Of a stretch of DNA of 32,508 nucleotides, positions 24,786 to 32,508 are shown in pieces. The DNA lies in the NCBI GenBank assembly GCA_020425125.1, contig JAGQRV010000006.1, forward strand, positions 194,584 through 227,091. Reading direction: 5' to 3'. A program made the position numbers and the translations under genes. Each line of letters starts with the position of its first letter. Positions within the stretch are counted from its first letter, which is position 1. The DNA comes from Paracoccaceae bacterium (GTDB taxonomy: Bacteria; Pseudomonadota; Alphaproteobacteria; Rhodobacterales; Rhodobacteraceae). The notes below the pieces were generated by a model. It had not been told where the DNA came from. It searched no databases and saw nothing but the letters and a program-made list of their open reading frames with translations.

Positions 24786-25832
24786 ATGACCCAGGCTCCC
24801 GACCCCACGCTGCGCCCCGAGCCGCTGCCCGAGGATGCCGACCGCGCGCTCCGGCCGCAAAGCCTGGACGAGTTCATCGGCCAGGCCGATGCGCGGGCCA
24901 ATCTCAGGGTCTTCATCCAGTCCGCCCGGCAGCGCGGACAGGCGATGGACCATACGCTGTTTCACGGGCCGCCGGGGCTTGGCAAGACCACGCTGGCGCA
25001 GATCGTTGCGCGGGAACTCGGGGTCAATTTCCGCATGACCTCGGGGCCGGTGCTGGCCAAGGCCGGGGATCTGGCCGCGATCCTGACCAATCTCGACACG
25101 CGGGACGTCCTGTTCATCGACGAGATCCACCGTCTCAACCCCGCGGTCGAAGAAGTGCTCTATCCCGCGCTGGAGGATTTCGCGCTCGATCTGGTCATCG
25201 GCGAGGGGCCGGCGGCGCGGACCGTGCGGATCGACCTGCAGCCCTTCACGCTGATCGGCGCGACGACCCGGCTCGGCCTTCTGACCACGCCGCTGCGCGA
25301 TCGTTTCGGCATCCCGACCCGGCTCCAGTTCTACACCGTGGAGGAACTGGAACTTATCGTTGCGCGGGGCGCGCGCCTGATGGGCGTGCCGGCGGATGCG
25401 GCGGGCGTGCGCGAGATCGCCCGCCGCGCCCGGGGCACGCCGCGGATCGCCGGGAGACTGCTGCGCCGGGTGGTCGATTTCGCCGTGGTCGAGGGCGACG
25501 GCCGCCTGACGAGGGAACTGGCCGACGGGGCGCTGACCCGGCTGGGTGTGGACGATCTTGGCCTCGATGGTGCGGACCGGCGCTATTTGGGGCTGATCGC
25601 GGAGCACTATGGCGGCGGGCCGGTCGGGATCGAGACGCTGTCGGCCGCGCTGTCGGAAAGCCGCGATGCACTCGAGGAAGTGATCGAACCGTTCCTCTTG
25701 CAGCAGGGCCTGATCCAGCGCACACCGAGGGGCAGGATGCTGGCAAGGCGGGCCTGGCTGCACCTCGGTGTGACCCCGCCGCGCCCGTCCGAGCAGAGCG
25801 ATCTTTTCGACGACCGAGCCGCACCCCCATGA
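24786..25832 (+). CDS. ruvB: Holliday junction branch migration ATPase RuvB
   Basis: RuvB is the AAA+ hexameric motor that drives branch migration. The 348-residue protein has [19 protein letters not shown], Walker [10 protein letters not shown], Walker B FIDEIHRL, the sensor [18 protein letters not shown], and the C-terminal winged helix [15 protein letters not shown]. Possible starts are TTG 24747, ATG 24774 and ATG 24786. I chose 24786 ([20 protein letters not shown]) because family members begin at this point; GGCAGG lies just upstream. The gap after ruvA is 65 bases. Its stop overlaps the next gene as ATGA. Confidence 0.97.
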   Translation: MTQAPDPTLRPEPLPEDADRALRPQSLDEFIGQADARANLRVFIQSARQRGQAMDHTLFHGPPGLGKTTLAQIVARELGVNFRMTSGPVLAKAGDLAAILTNLDTRDVLFIDEIHRLNPAVEEVLYPALEDFALDLVIGEGPAARTVRIDLQPFTLIGATTRLGLLTTPLRDRFGIPTRLQFYTVEELELIVARGARLMGVPADAAGVREIARRARGTPRIAGRLLRRVVDFAVVEGDGRLTRELADGALTRLGVDDLGLDGADRRYLGLIAEHYGGGPVGIETLSAALSESRDALEEVIEPFLLQQGLIQRTPRGRMLARRAWLHLGVTPPRPSEQSDLFDDRAAPP

Positions 25833-26578
25833 CCGATCCCCTGGACCTCTACGCCCCGCTCGATGAACCCAAACCGTTCGGCGACGATCTCTGGGTCGTG
25901 GACGGGCCGGTCATCCGGATGCGCTACGGGCCATTCAAGCTGCCGTTTACCACGCGGATGACGGTGGTCCGGCTGGAGGACGGCCGGCTCTGGGTGCATT
26001 CGCCAATCCGTCTGAACGAGACCCTGCGCAGCGCCATCGACAATTTGGGCGAGGTCGCCTTCCTGGTCGCCCCGAACCGGCTTCACTGGGTCTATCTGCA
26101 CCACTGGCAGCTGGCCTATCCGGAGGCACAGGTCCACGCCGCGCCGGGAGTCGAGCGCCACGCCAATCGGGGCCGTTTCCGCGTCGACGAGAAACTGGGC
26201 CACACGCCGCCGGCCGGCTGGGGCGACGAGATCGGCCAGGTCCTGGTGCCGGGCGGGTTCATGACCGAAGCGGTCTTCTTCCATTTTGCGTCCGACACGG
26301 TCATCCTGACCGATCTGATCGAGAACTTCGAGGCGGAGAAGATCCACGGATCGTTCCTGCGCAAGGTGATGCGCGTCGGCGGCGTCGTGCATCCGCACGG
26401 ATCCACGCCGCGGGACCTGCGGCTGACCTTCCTGTCGAAGCGCGACGAGGTTAAGGTCGCGGTAAGCCGGATCCTCGACTGGCAGCCGAAGCGCATCGTT
26501 CTGGCACATGGCCGGCTGATCGATGCGGACGCGCCGCAGGCGCTGCGCGCGGGCCTGGCCTGGGCAGGTGCCGACTGA
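25829..26578 (+). CDS. DUF4336 domain-containing protein
   Basis: This is a 249-residue cytoplasmic protein of the DUF4336 family, which resembles a degenerate metallo-beta-lactamase fold. [20 protein letters not shown] opens the domain. [40 protein letters not shown] and [10 protein letters not shown] follow, with a final [11 protein letters not shown] strand. The HxHxD metal motif is not preserved as such; histidines occur in the HHW and AHG blocks. The function is unknown. It is translationally coupled to ruvB by a 4-base overlap and ends 109 bases before the muramidase gene. Confidence 0.85.
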   Translation: MTDPLDLYAPLDEPKPFGDDLWVVDGPVIRMRYGPFKLPFTTRMTVVRLEDGRLWVHSPIRLNETLRSAIDNLGEVAFLVAPNRLHWVYLHHWQLAYPEAQVHAAPGVERHANRGRFRVDEKLGHTPPAGWGDEIGQVLVPGGFMTEAVFFHFASDTVILTDLIENFEAEKIHGSFLRKVMRVGGVVHPHGSTPRDLRLTFLSKRDEVKVAVSRILDWQPKRIVLAHGRLIDADAPQALRAGLAWAGAD

Positions 26579-26612
26579 CCCCTGCAAGTCCGCCTTTCCC
26601 CACTCGCGAAAG

Positions 26613-26660
26613 TTGGACTTTGCCCTTGATTCTCCCTACGCTCCATTAATCAAGGTTAAC
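26613..26660 (+). promoter_or_regulatory. Promoter/operator region of the muramidase-led cassette
   Basis: TTGGAC (26613–26618), a 17-base spacer and CTACGC (26636–26641) form a possible promoter. Over it lies a perfect inverted repeat, CCTTGATT (26624–26631) and AATCAAGG (26648–26655), 16 bases apart. The 3' part also reads TTAA, six bases, TTAAC (26646–26660), close to but one base shorter than the alphaproteobacterial CtrA site TTAA-N7-TTAA. The region is clearly AT-richer than the genes around it. Confidence 0.5.
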
Positions 26661-26687
26661 AGCCGCCTGGGGCGGGAAGGGGGAAAG

Positions 26688-27488
26688 ATGGACTTTTCCG
26701 GCAATGGCACTCCGATCACCGGTACGGGCATGGCCAAGGTCTGCGACACGCTGGATGTCGGCGAACCCGAAATCTGGGCCGTGCTGACCGTCGAGACCCG
26801 CGGCTTCGGATATCTTGCCGACCGCCGTCCGCAGATCCTGTTCGAACGCCACTGGTTCAGCCGGCTGACCGACCGGCGCTTCGACGCGGCGCATCCGAAC
26901 ATCTCGAACCGCACGCCCGGCGGCTACAAGGGCGGTGCGGCGGAATACGGCCGGCTCGCCCAGGCCTTGGCGCTAGACGAGGATGCCGCGCTGTCGAGCG
27001 CCTCATGGGGCCTGCCGCAGATCATGGGCTTCAACCACCAGGCGGCCGGCTACGCCTCCGCGAAGGCCATGGTGGAGGCGCTGGTCGAGAGCGAGGACAA
27101 CCAGCTTGCCGCGCTCGGCGCCTTCATCAGCGCCAATTCCAAGATGCTGCGGGCGATCCGGCAGCATGACTGGGCATCGTTCGCGGCCGCCTATAACGGC
27201 CCGAACTTCCGCAAGAACCATTACGACACCCGTCTTGCCGCGGCGTTCGCCAAGAACAAGACCATGATCCCCGACCTCGGTCTCAGGGCGGCGCAGGTCG
27301 CGCTGACCTATCTCGGCATCGATCCCGGGCCGGTGGACGGGCTGCCCGGGCGCCGCACGTCGGGTGCGCTGGACGATTTCCAGAGCGAGGAAGGCCTGCC
27401 GGTGACCGGCATTCTCGACGAGGAGACCGACCAACGGCTTAAGGCGAAGGCCTTCGGTACGGCAGCGAAAGCGATGGCGCCGGCGTGA
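26688..27488 (+). CDS. N-acetylmuramidase with C-terminal peptidoglycan-binding domain
   Basis: This 266-residue cell-wall hydrolase is built like a phage endolysin. The first 185 residues are the N-acetylmuramidase (DUF3380-type) domain: the presumed catalytic E36 lies in AVLTVETRGFGYL, followed by RPQILFERHWFSRLT, SASWGLPQIMGFNHQ and FAAAYNGPNF. Residues about 197–255 are a peptidoglycan-binding domain 1: VALTYLGIDPGPVDGLPGRR then TSGALDDFQSEEGLPVTG. There is no signal peptide or membrane segment, so release would need a holin, a secretion system or lysis. GGAAGGGGGAAAG precedes the ATG. Its stop overlaps the next gene's GTG (GTGA). No other phage gene is near. Confidence 0.88.
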   Translation: MDFSGNGTPITGTGMAKVCDTLDVGEPEIWAVLTVETRGFGYLADRRPQILFERHWFSRLTDRRFDAAHPNISNRTPGGYKGGAAEYGRLAQALALDEDAALSSASWGLPQIMGFNHQAAGYASAKAMVEALVESEDNQLAALGAFISANSKMLRAIRQHDWASFAAAYNGPNFRKNHYDTRLAAAFAKNKTMIPDLGLRAAQVALTYLGIDPGPVDGLPGRRTSGALDDFQSEEGLPVTGILDEETDQRLKAKAFGTAAKAMAPA

Positions 27489-27979
27489 GACCGATCCATG
27501 GTGCCGCGGCGCTGACGCTGGCGCTGGCGGGACTGGCCGCCTGTGCATCGGCGACCCCGCCGCCGCCCGAGACGAACGTGACGCTGTCCGACCCGCTGGG
27601 ACGAGGTGTGGAAGTAATCGGCAAGGGGGACTGGCAGGCCTCGCCGCCGGCGCTGCATCTGTATCTCTACGATGCGGCCGGCAGCGAGGTCGCACGGATC
27701 CCGGACTTCCCGACCGACTACGGCTTCTACGAGCTGCGCGATCTGGCCGAGGCCGACGTGGATGGCGATGGCGACGGCGATCTGGTCGCCATCGCCGACT
27801 ATGTCACGGGGATCGGACCCGACGGTGCCGAGCCGTTTTCGCAGGCGGCGGTCTGGCTGCGGGAGGCCGACGGCTTCACACCGGCGCCCGACCTGGTCGC
27901 CGACGTCAATGCCGCGGGAGAGATCGACGGGATGGACACGTTGCTGGCGGCTCTGGCGCGCGGCACGGCACAGCCCTGA
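27485..27979 (+). CDS. Putative lipoprotein with a calcium-loop-like acidic motif
   Basis: This is a 164-residue protein with a lipoprotein signal: MRPIHGAAALTLALAGLAAC places the lipobox cysteine at position 20, so it should be lipid-anchored and periplasmic. The mature part contains EADVDGDGDGDLVAIADYVT, an aspartate loop like those of EF-hand or FG-GAP/VCBS repeats, which suggests calcium binding. I recognise no named family. The start is GTG overlapping the muramidase stop by four bases, and the stop overlaps the next start codon by one base (TGATG), so it is translationally coupled on both sides. Confidence 0.75.
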   Translation: MRPIHGAAALTLALAGLAACASATPPPPETNVTLSDPLGRGVEVIGKGDWQASPPALHLYLYDAAGSEVARIPDFPTDYGFYELRDLAEADVDGDGDGDLVAIADYVTGIGPDGAEPFSQAAVWLREADGFTPAPDLVADVNAAGEIDGMDTLLAALARGTAQP

Positions 27980-28737
27980 TGGAGGGCTGGCCGGTTGTCC
28001 AGGCGGGGGCGACGGGCCATAACCGGGCCATGACGCGCGACGAGAATGACGGGGCCTTGACGCCCAAGGAGCCCGACCGGGCCCTCACGCCCGAGGAGCC
28101 CGACCGGGTCCTCACGCCCGAGGAAATCGTCCGCCTGTTCACACGTGCCGACGGGCGATTCCTGTTCGCGCGCTGGGGCCGGCCGATTGCGCCGGTCGTG
28201 TTTGGCGTAACCGAGGAAACGCTGGGGATCGTCAAGGGTGCGATCGAGGCGGTCGTGACGCTGGCCGGGCACAAGATGGCGGAGACCGATCCGGAACTGG
28301 GTGCCAACCTGATGGTCTTCTTCGTCCGTGACTGGCAGGAACTGGCCGACACGCCCAATCTGGACCGGCTGGTGCCCGATCTCGGGTCGCTGGTGGTGCG
28401 TCTCGACGCGGTCGGAGCGAACCAGTACCGGCTGTTCCGGTTCGACCGCCAGGGCGCGATCCAGGCCTGCTTCGTGTTCCTGCGGATGGATCCGGACCTG
28501 GCCGAGATGCCTGCCGAGGCGCTGGCCCTGTCGCAGGTCGTCCAGGCGATGCTGCTGTGGTCCGAAGCCGCCTTCGCCAGCCGGTCGCCGCTGGCCATCA
28601 CGCCCGGAGGCACGACGGTCCTGCGGCCCGAAATCGGCGCCTTGATCCGGGCCGCCTACGATCCGGTCCTGCCGGGCGCCGCCGCGGACACCGCCCACGC
28701 GCTCAGGCTCCATGCCCGCATGGAGGCAGGCCGGTGA
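27979..28737 (+). CDS. Uncharacterised cytoplasmic protein with N-terminal tandem repeats
   Basis: This is a 252-residue protein without signal peptide or membrane segment; I do not recognise its family. After a variable leader, codons 26–52 hold three nine-residue repeats of the pattern (A/V)LTPxEPDR, encoded by three 27-base units at 28054–28134. The third unit reads LTPEEIVR and runs into the folded part (LFTRADGRFLFARWGRPIAP, then AVVTLAGHKMAETDPELGAN). It also has GANQYRLFRFDRQGAIQACF. The start may be ATG 27979 (coupled to the upstream stop) or ATG 28030. Its stop overlaps the GTG of the solenoid gene as GTGA, so the two products may work together. Confidence 0.75.
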   Translation: MEGWPVVQAGATGHNRAMTRDENDGALTPKEPDRALTPEEPDRVLTPEEIVRLFTRADGRFLFARWGRPIAPVVFGVTEETLGIVKGAIEAVVTLAGHKMAETDPELGANLMVFFVRDWQELADTPNLDRLVPDLGSLVVRLDAVGANQYRLFRFDRQGAIQACFVFLRMDPDLAEMPAEALALSQVVQAMLLWSEAAFASRSPLAITPGGTTVLRPEIGALIRAAYDPVLPGAAADTAHALRLHARMEAGR

Positions 28738-31163
28738 AACGGACGCTGGCGGATTTCGGCGGCCGCGCCGGTCTGCTGCCTGCCGAGCGCGAATTGCTCG
28801 ACGGCGTTCCCGCAGGGTTCGTCGTCGATGTCTCGCCGGGCGTGCCGCCGGATCCGGCGCCCTATGCCGTGCGCATCCGCGCGAGCTTCCTGCGCTACCT
28901 CGCGCTCGGCGGCTGCGAGGACTGCCGGCCGAGCCCCAAGGGCGTGCGCGTCCGCGGCGCCTATATTCTCGGCGACGAGAACGATCCGCGATCCCTCACT
29001 CGCGGGCTCGATCTGGAAGGCTGCACTATCGTCGGCGATCTCGGTCTCTATGCGTGCCGGCTGCCGGATCTTGCAGTGCTCGAGGATGTCTCGCTGCGAA
29101 ATCTCAATCTGGCCGAGTGCGTCCTGGACAAGGGGCTCTCCGCAGACAGCCTGGACGCGTCCGGATGCGTGTTCCTGCACGGCCTCGTCAGCCATGGAGA
29201 AGTCCGCCTGCCCGGCGCCAGCCTGGGCCTGCATCTGGTCTGCGAAGGGGCCGATCTCGATGCCGGGAATGGCAATCAGGCGTTGATGGCGGAAGGCTGC
29301 GTGGTCGGTGGCAGTGTCATGCTTGGCGGGATGCGGGCGAACGGCATGGTGAACCTCGTCGGGCTGCGGCTGTCGGGAAGCGTCTACGCCCTCGAGGTTC
29401 GACTGGCGGCCGGCGGTCAGGGGACCGCTTTCGATGCATCGGGACTCGACGCCAAGGGGCATCTCTATTTCGGCAAGGCCACGGCGGACGGCGAAGTCCG
29501 CCTCGCAGGGGCACGGGTCGGCGGCGCCGTCGATCTCAGCGATGCGACCCTTTCTGCACGGGACGGCGGCTGCGCTCTCTCGGCGTTTGGTATCGAGATT
29601 GGCGCCCTTTTCTCGATGCGGGACGCGAAGGTCAGAGGTGAGACTACCCTTCTGGGCGCCAGGATCGCAGAATCTGCGGATCTGTGCGGCGCGACACTGG
29701 TCGCGGGCAATAGTGGCGAGGCACTGTCCGCCGACCGACTCGACGCGAACGGGGGGGTGTTCCTCAACCGGGTTTCGGCCGAAGGCGAAGTGCGGCTGGC
29801 CGGCGCGCGGCTGGGAAACGATCTCGCGGCCTCAGATTCAACCTTCGACCCGGGGCAGGGCAAGACGGCGCTGTCGCTTTATGGCGTTGACGTCACCGGC
29901 AGTATCTATCTGCGCCGCTGCACGGTAACCGGCGAGATCAATCTCGCCGGGGCACGCGCGAGCGACGCGCTGGACTGCGACGGCGCAGAACTGACGGCGC
30001 CGGACGGCTGCATGGCGCTGAGCGCCTATGGCATCGACCTTGGCGGATCGGTCTATCTGCGCGGGGTGCGCGCGGTCGGCCAGATCGGGCTGGCAGATGC
30101 CCGGCTGGGCGGGAACCTTCATTGTGGCGGAGCGACCCTGACCTCCGGCAAGGGCGGAACCGTTCTGTCCGCCGACGGTCTGCATAGCCGCCACAGCCTG
30201 ATTCTCGACGGAGCCACGACGACCGGGCGGGTCTCGCTGGTCGGGGCGCAGTTCGAAGGCAATGTCGACTGCACCGATGCCAAGTTGTCCGGCCGGCTGG
30301 ACGTCAAGGCTTTGGGGGCCGAGAGGATGAAGGTGGCGGGCGCGCTGTTCCTGCGCGGGGATTGCACGATCGACGGCGTCCTCGACCTGACCGGCGCCGA
30401 GGTCGGGTCGCTGACCGACCTACCGGGGGCCTGGCCCAAGGCGGGCGAACTGATGGTCGACCGGTTCCTCTATGGCGCGGTTCAGGGGTCCAACGTTCCG
30501 TTCAATGCACGCGAGCGTCTGCAATGGCTGGCGCGGCAGGACGCAACGCTCTGGGGTGCCGATTTCTGGCCGCAGCCTTACGAGCAGCTTGCCCGGGTTT
30601 TCCGCGAAGCCGGGCATGTAGCCGACGCCCGCCGCGTGCTGATCGAGAAGGAACGTCTGCAGCGCCGGGGACGGCGCGCCCGCGCCACGCCCCTGATCCG
30701 TCCAGTCCTGGCGCTGGTCGACTTTCTGCTTGCGATCACCGTCCGGTATGGGCGTGAGCCGCTCTGGGCGTTCGCCTGGCTCGCGGTCTTCGTTGCGATC
30801 GGCTGGGGGGTGTTCCGCCACGCCGACGCGGTAGGGGCACTGGTGCCGGCGGATGGCGACGCCGAGAGGTCCGCCGCCTGGACGTCCTGCGTGCCGCCCG
30901 CGTCCCCGGGGGCGCCAACGCAGATCGCCTGTTTCCTCGCCAGCGGCGACCGGACCGCCCATGCCCCGTTCGACGCAGCGGTCTATTCCGCCGACGTCCT
31001 GCTGCCGATCATCGATTTCGGCATGGAATCGGCCTGGACGCCGGACGACCGGCGGCCCTTCGGCACGGTCACGCAGGTCTATATCTGGATGCAGACTGTG
31101 GTCGGCTGGGCCCTGTCGCTCCTTGCGGTCGCCGGATTTTCCGGTCTGATCAAGTCGGGTTGA
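28734..31163 (+). CDS. Large membrane protein with seven ungapped 49-residue beta-solenoid-like repeats
   Basis: This is an 809-residue protein starting at GTG 28734. Residues 1–154 are an N-terminal region with CEDCRPSPKG and shorter repeat-like turns. Residues 155–497 are seven consecutive repeats of exactly 49 residues, pattern GEVxLxGARLGxxLxxxxAx then an xxxxxGxALSAxGIDxxGSV segment and YLRxxxxx, with a near-complete eighth (50 residues) to 547. This suggests a right-handed beta-solenoid. A linker with basic, helical EKERLQRRGRRAR leads to membrane segments near 665–695 and at the C-terminus (TVVGWALSLLAVAGFSGLI). Proteins with the same repeat style are annotated in actinomycetes as membrane-associated oxidoreductases, with no evidence of an oxidoreductase fold here. 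The function is unknown. It ends four bases before ybgC. Confidence 0.85.
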   Translation: MKRTLADFGGRAGLLPAERELLDGVPAGFVVDVSPGVPPDPAPYAVRIRASFLRYLALGGCEDCRPSPKGVRVRGAYILGDENDPRSLTRGLDLEGCTIVGDLGLYACRLPDLAVLEDVSLRNLNLAECVLDKGLSADSLDASGCVFLHGLVSHGEVRLPGASLGLHLVCEGADLDAGNGNQALMAEGCVVGGSVMLGGMRANGMVNLVGLRLSGSVYALEVRLAAGGQGTAFDASGLDAKGHLYFGKATADGEVRLAGARVGGAVDLSDATLSARDGGCALSAFGIEIGALFSMRDAKVRGETTLLGARIAESADLCGATLVAGNSGEALSADRLDANGGVFLNRVSAEGEVRLAGARLGNDLAASDSTFDPGQGKTALSLYGVDVTGSIYLRRCTVTGEINLAGARASDALDCDGAELTAPDGCMALSAYGIDLGGSVYLRGVRAVGQIGLADARLGGNLHCGGATLTSGKGGTVLSADGLHSRHSLILDGATTTGRVSLVGAQFEGNVDCTDAKLSGRLDVKALGAERMKVAGALFLRGDCTIDGVLDLTGAEVGSLTDLPGAWPKAGELMVDRFLYGAVQGSNVPFNARERLQWLARQDATLWGADFWPQPYEQLARVFREAGHVADARRVLIEKERLQRRGRRARATPLIRPVLALVDFLLAITVRYGREPLWAFAWLAVFVAIGWGVFRHADAVGALVPADGDAERSAAWTSCVPPASPGAPTQIACFLASGDRTAHAPFDAAVYSADVLLPIIDFGMESAWTPDDRRPFGTVTQVYIWMQTVVGWALSLLAVAGFSGLIKSG
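29196..30374 (+). repeat. 147-base coding tandem repeat array (7 full units plus one of 150 bases)
   Basis: The protein repeat of 49 residues gives units starting at 29196, 29343, 29490, 29637, 29784, 29931, 30078 and 30225. The units are diverged at the DNA level while the length is kept exactly for the first seven. Key positions are a glycine at 1, a leucine at 5, alanine or serine around 8, and ALSA-type residues at about 29–32. Confidence 0.85.
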
Positions 31164-31167
31164 GGCG

Positions 31168-31563
31168 ATGCACGAACTGAGCCTGCGCGTCTATTACGAG
31201 GACACCGACCTCGCCGGCATCGTCTATTATGCGAATTACCTGAAGTTCATCGAGCGCGGCCGGAGCGAGCTTCTGCGCGCACTGGGCGTCGATCAGGGGC
31301 GTCTCAAGGCCGAGGCCGGGATTGTCTTCGCGGTGCGCCGGGTCGAGGCCGACTACCTGCTGCCTGCCGTCTTCGACGACCTGCTGACCGTGCGAACCTG
31401 GATTACGTCGATCTCGGGCGCACGGGTGACGATGGGACAGGAAGTGGTCCGGGACGGCACCTTGCTGTTCCGTGCCGAGGTCACGGTCGCCTGCCTCACG
31501 CCGACCGGCCGTCCGGCGCGAATTCCCCCTGCCATTCGCGCGACTCTCACGGCCTCTGGTTGA
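31168..31563 (+). CDS. ybgC: Tol-Pal system-associated acyl-CoA thioesterase
   Basis: This is a 131-residue hotdog-fold thioesterase. LRVYYEDTDLAGIVYYANYL holds the catalytic aspartate D14 of the YbgC motif, followed by KFIERGRSELLRALG. The family acts on short-chain or phospholipid-related acyl-CoA/ACP thioesters and is encoded with tolQRAB-pal across proteobacteria. The ATG is four bases after the solenoid gene stop. A 180-base gap with no evident gene separates it from tolQ. Confidence 0.95.
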   Translation: MHELSLRVYYEDTDLAGIVYYANYLKFIERGRSELLRALGVDQGRLKAEAGIVFAVRRVEADYLLPAVFDDLLTVRTWITSISGARVTMGQEVVRDGTLLFRAEVTVACLTPTGRPARIPPAIRATLTASG

Positions 31564-31743
31564 ATTGAACGGCGCCGGTCGCAGCTCCGGATGCCGGTGC
31601 CGGTCGATCGCCGTGTGATGCCTGCGCCACGGCTTGCCGACTCACGTGCATGTCATGGCCAAGGCCTGCGAACTGGGGTAAAAGCGCGCAATCAACGAAC
31701 GGCGCCCTGCGCCGGACAGACGGGCAGCATCACGGGCAGCTTC

Positions 31744-32412
31744 ATGGATCCGACCGACTTCACCCTTTGGGCTCTCTTCGCGCGCGCCACCTTCACCGTG
31801 AAGCTGGTAATGCTGCTGCTGTTCGTCGCCTCGATCTGGGGCTGGGCGATCATCGTGCAGAAGCACATCGTCTTCCGGGCCGCAAAGCGCGCTGCAAGCC
31901 GCTTCGACCGGATGTTCTGGTCGGGCGAGCCGCTGGACGGGCTCTATGCCGACCTGGCCGACAAGCCCCGCACGGCGCCGGAGCGGATCTTCGTGTCCGG
32001 GATGACCGAATGGCACCGCTCTCACCGCGATGACGGTGCGATGATTCCCGGCGCCACGGCGCGGATCGACCGCAGCATGGACGTGGCCATCGCCCGCGAA
32101 GCCGACCGCCTGAATACCGGCCTCCCGTTCCTTGCCACCGTGGGGTCGACCGCGCCCTTCATCGGCCTCTTCGGCACGGTGTGGGGCATCATGAACGCCT
32201 TCGCCCACATCGACCCGTCGCGACCCATCCTCGAGACCGTGACCCCGCACATCGCCGAAGCGCTGGTGGCCACCGCCATCGGCCTGCTCGCGGCCATCCC
32301 CGCCGTCATGGCGTACAACGGCCTCATCGGGCGGCTGCGCGGCCTCCAGATCCAGCTCGACGAGTTCGGCACGGACTACCTGAACATCCTGCGCCGCCAC
32401 TTCTTCAGCTGA
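31744..32412 (+). CDS. tolQ: Tol-Pal system proton-channel subunit TolQ
   Basis: TolQ is the inner-membrane MotA/ExbB-type channel that with TolR energises TolA for outer-membrane constriction at division. The 222-residue protein has a first membrane helix at about 14–36 (FTVKLVMLLLFVASIWGWAI). A cytoplasmic loop follows, then a conserved LPFLATVGSTAPFIGLFGTV segment (helix 2) and EALVATAIGLLAAIPAVMAY (helix 3). I chose the ATG at 31744 (MDPTDFTLWALF), where the family sequence begins; its ribosome site is weak. The stop overlaps the tolR start (TGATG). Confidence 0.95.
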   Translation: MDPTDFTLWALFARATFTVKLVMLLLFVASIWGWAIIVQKHIVFRAAKRAASRFDRMFWSGEPLDGLYADLADKPRTAPERIFVSGMTEWHRSHRDDGAMIPGATARIDRSMDVAIAREADRLNTGLPFLATVGSTAPFIGLFGTVWGIMNAFAHIDPSRPILETVTPHIAEALVATAIGLLAAIPAVMAYNGLIGRLRGLQIQLDEFGTDYLNILRRHFFS

Positions 32413-32508
32413 TGGGCATGTCCGCCGCCAACGACGGGTCCAAGGGCAAGAAGGGCCGTTCGGTTCTGGCCGAGATCAACGTCACCCCGATGGTCGACGT
32501 GATGCTGG
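32412..32508 (+). CDS. tolR: Tol-Pal system protein TolR, N-terminal part (partial)
   Basis: Thirty-two codons are present before the window ends: a charged start MGMSAANDGSKGKKGRS then VLAEINVTPMVDVML, the ExbD/TolR signature with the membrane aspartate (VDV) that takes part in proton coupling. Its ATG overlaps the TolQ stop by one base. The truncation is only the window edge. Confidence 0.93.
   Translation, partial: MGMSAANDGSKGKKGRSVLAEINVTPMVDVML

Noticed and set aside
29196-30374. Regularly spaced repeats considered as a CRISPR array
   Set aside because: The period is 147 bases, the units are diverged throughout, and the array lies in frame inside one protein-coding gene.

Overview
The window is GC-rich, densely packed bacterial chromosome with predicted coding on both strands. 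Gene content and order point to an alphaproteobacterium of the Rhodobacteraceae/Paracoccaceae type: rpoZ–(p)ppGpp synthetase–DUF2062–pdxJ; DUF484 and xerC beside a divergent priA; ruvCAB ahead of ybgC-tolQ-tolR; and many 4-base stop/start overlaps. I see no rRNA, tRNA, CRISPR array, prophage or insertion sequence. The family assignments come from reading the translations, not from a database search.

Layout. 1–1247 (minus): the 5' end of ispH, a YqaA-like membrane protein and a NYN/LabA-type nuclease-fold protein. 1248–1931: a 684-base gap with no convincing gene, where related genomes as I recall them carry folK. 1932–6532 (plus): rpoZ, a bifunctional Rel/Spo enzyme, a DUF2062 membrane protein, pdxJ and a SAM methyltransferase. 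6552–7525 (minus): a TetR regulator and DUF1992 protein, with a palindrome touching the TetR start codon. 7823–9532 (plus): a DUF2092 exported protein with a translationally coupled 70-residue partner, then an NTF2-like protein. 9547–11875 (minus): fsa, DUF484 and xerC, divergent from priA (11995–14193) and a CPBP protease (14247–14984). 15061–16425 (minus): a dicarboxylate/amino acid:cation symporter gene interrupted by one in-frame TAA. 16823–18058: an MFS transporter. 18059–19254 (minus): a TetR regulator and an exported carboxymuconolactone decarboxylase-like protein behind a promoter carrying two matching palindromes. 19465–22947: msrA, a PfkB-family kinase (minus), a PPOX-type flavoprotein and prmA. 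23042–23263 (minus): a DUF1127 protein with its own terminator. 23537–26578: ruvC, ruvA, ruvB and a DUF4336 protein. 26688–31163: four overlapping genes (muramidase, lipoprotein, unknown, repeat-built membrane protein). 31168–end: ybgC, tolQ and the start of tolR.

Most of the window is housekeeping: stringent response, vitamin B6 and isoprenoid synthesis, recombination, replication restart, and the Tol envelope system. The best candidate for something undescribed is the four-gene cassette at 26688–31163, placed between ruvB-DUF4336 and ybgC-tolQR. It combines a peptidoglycan-cutting enzyme without a signal peptide, a lipoprotein with a calcium-loop-like acidic motif, an unknown soluble protein, and an 809-residue protein built of seven ungapped 49-residue repeats followed by membrane segments. 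Other notable points are two TetR genes with clear operator/promoter architecture, one apparently leaderless, and the single-stop symporter pseudogene.
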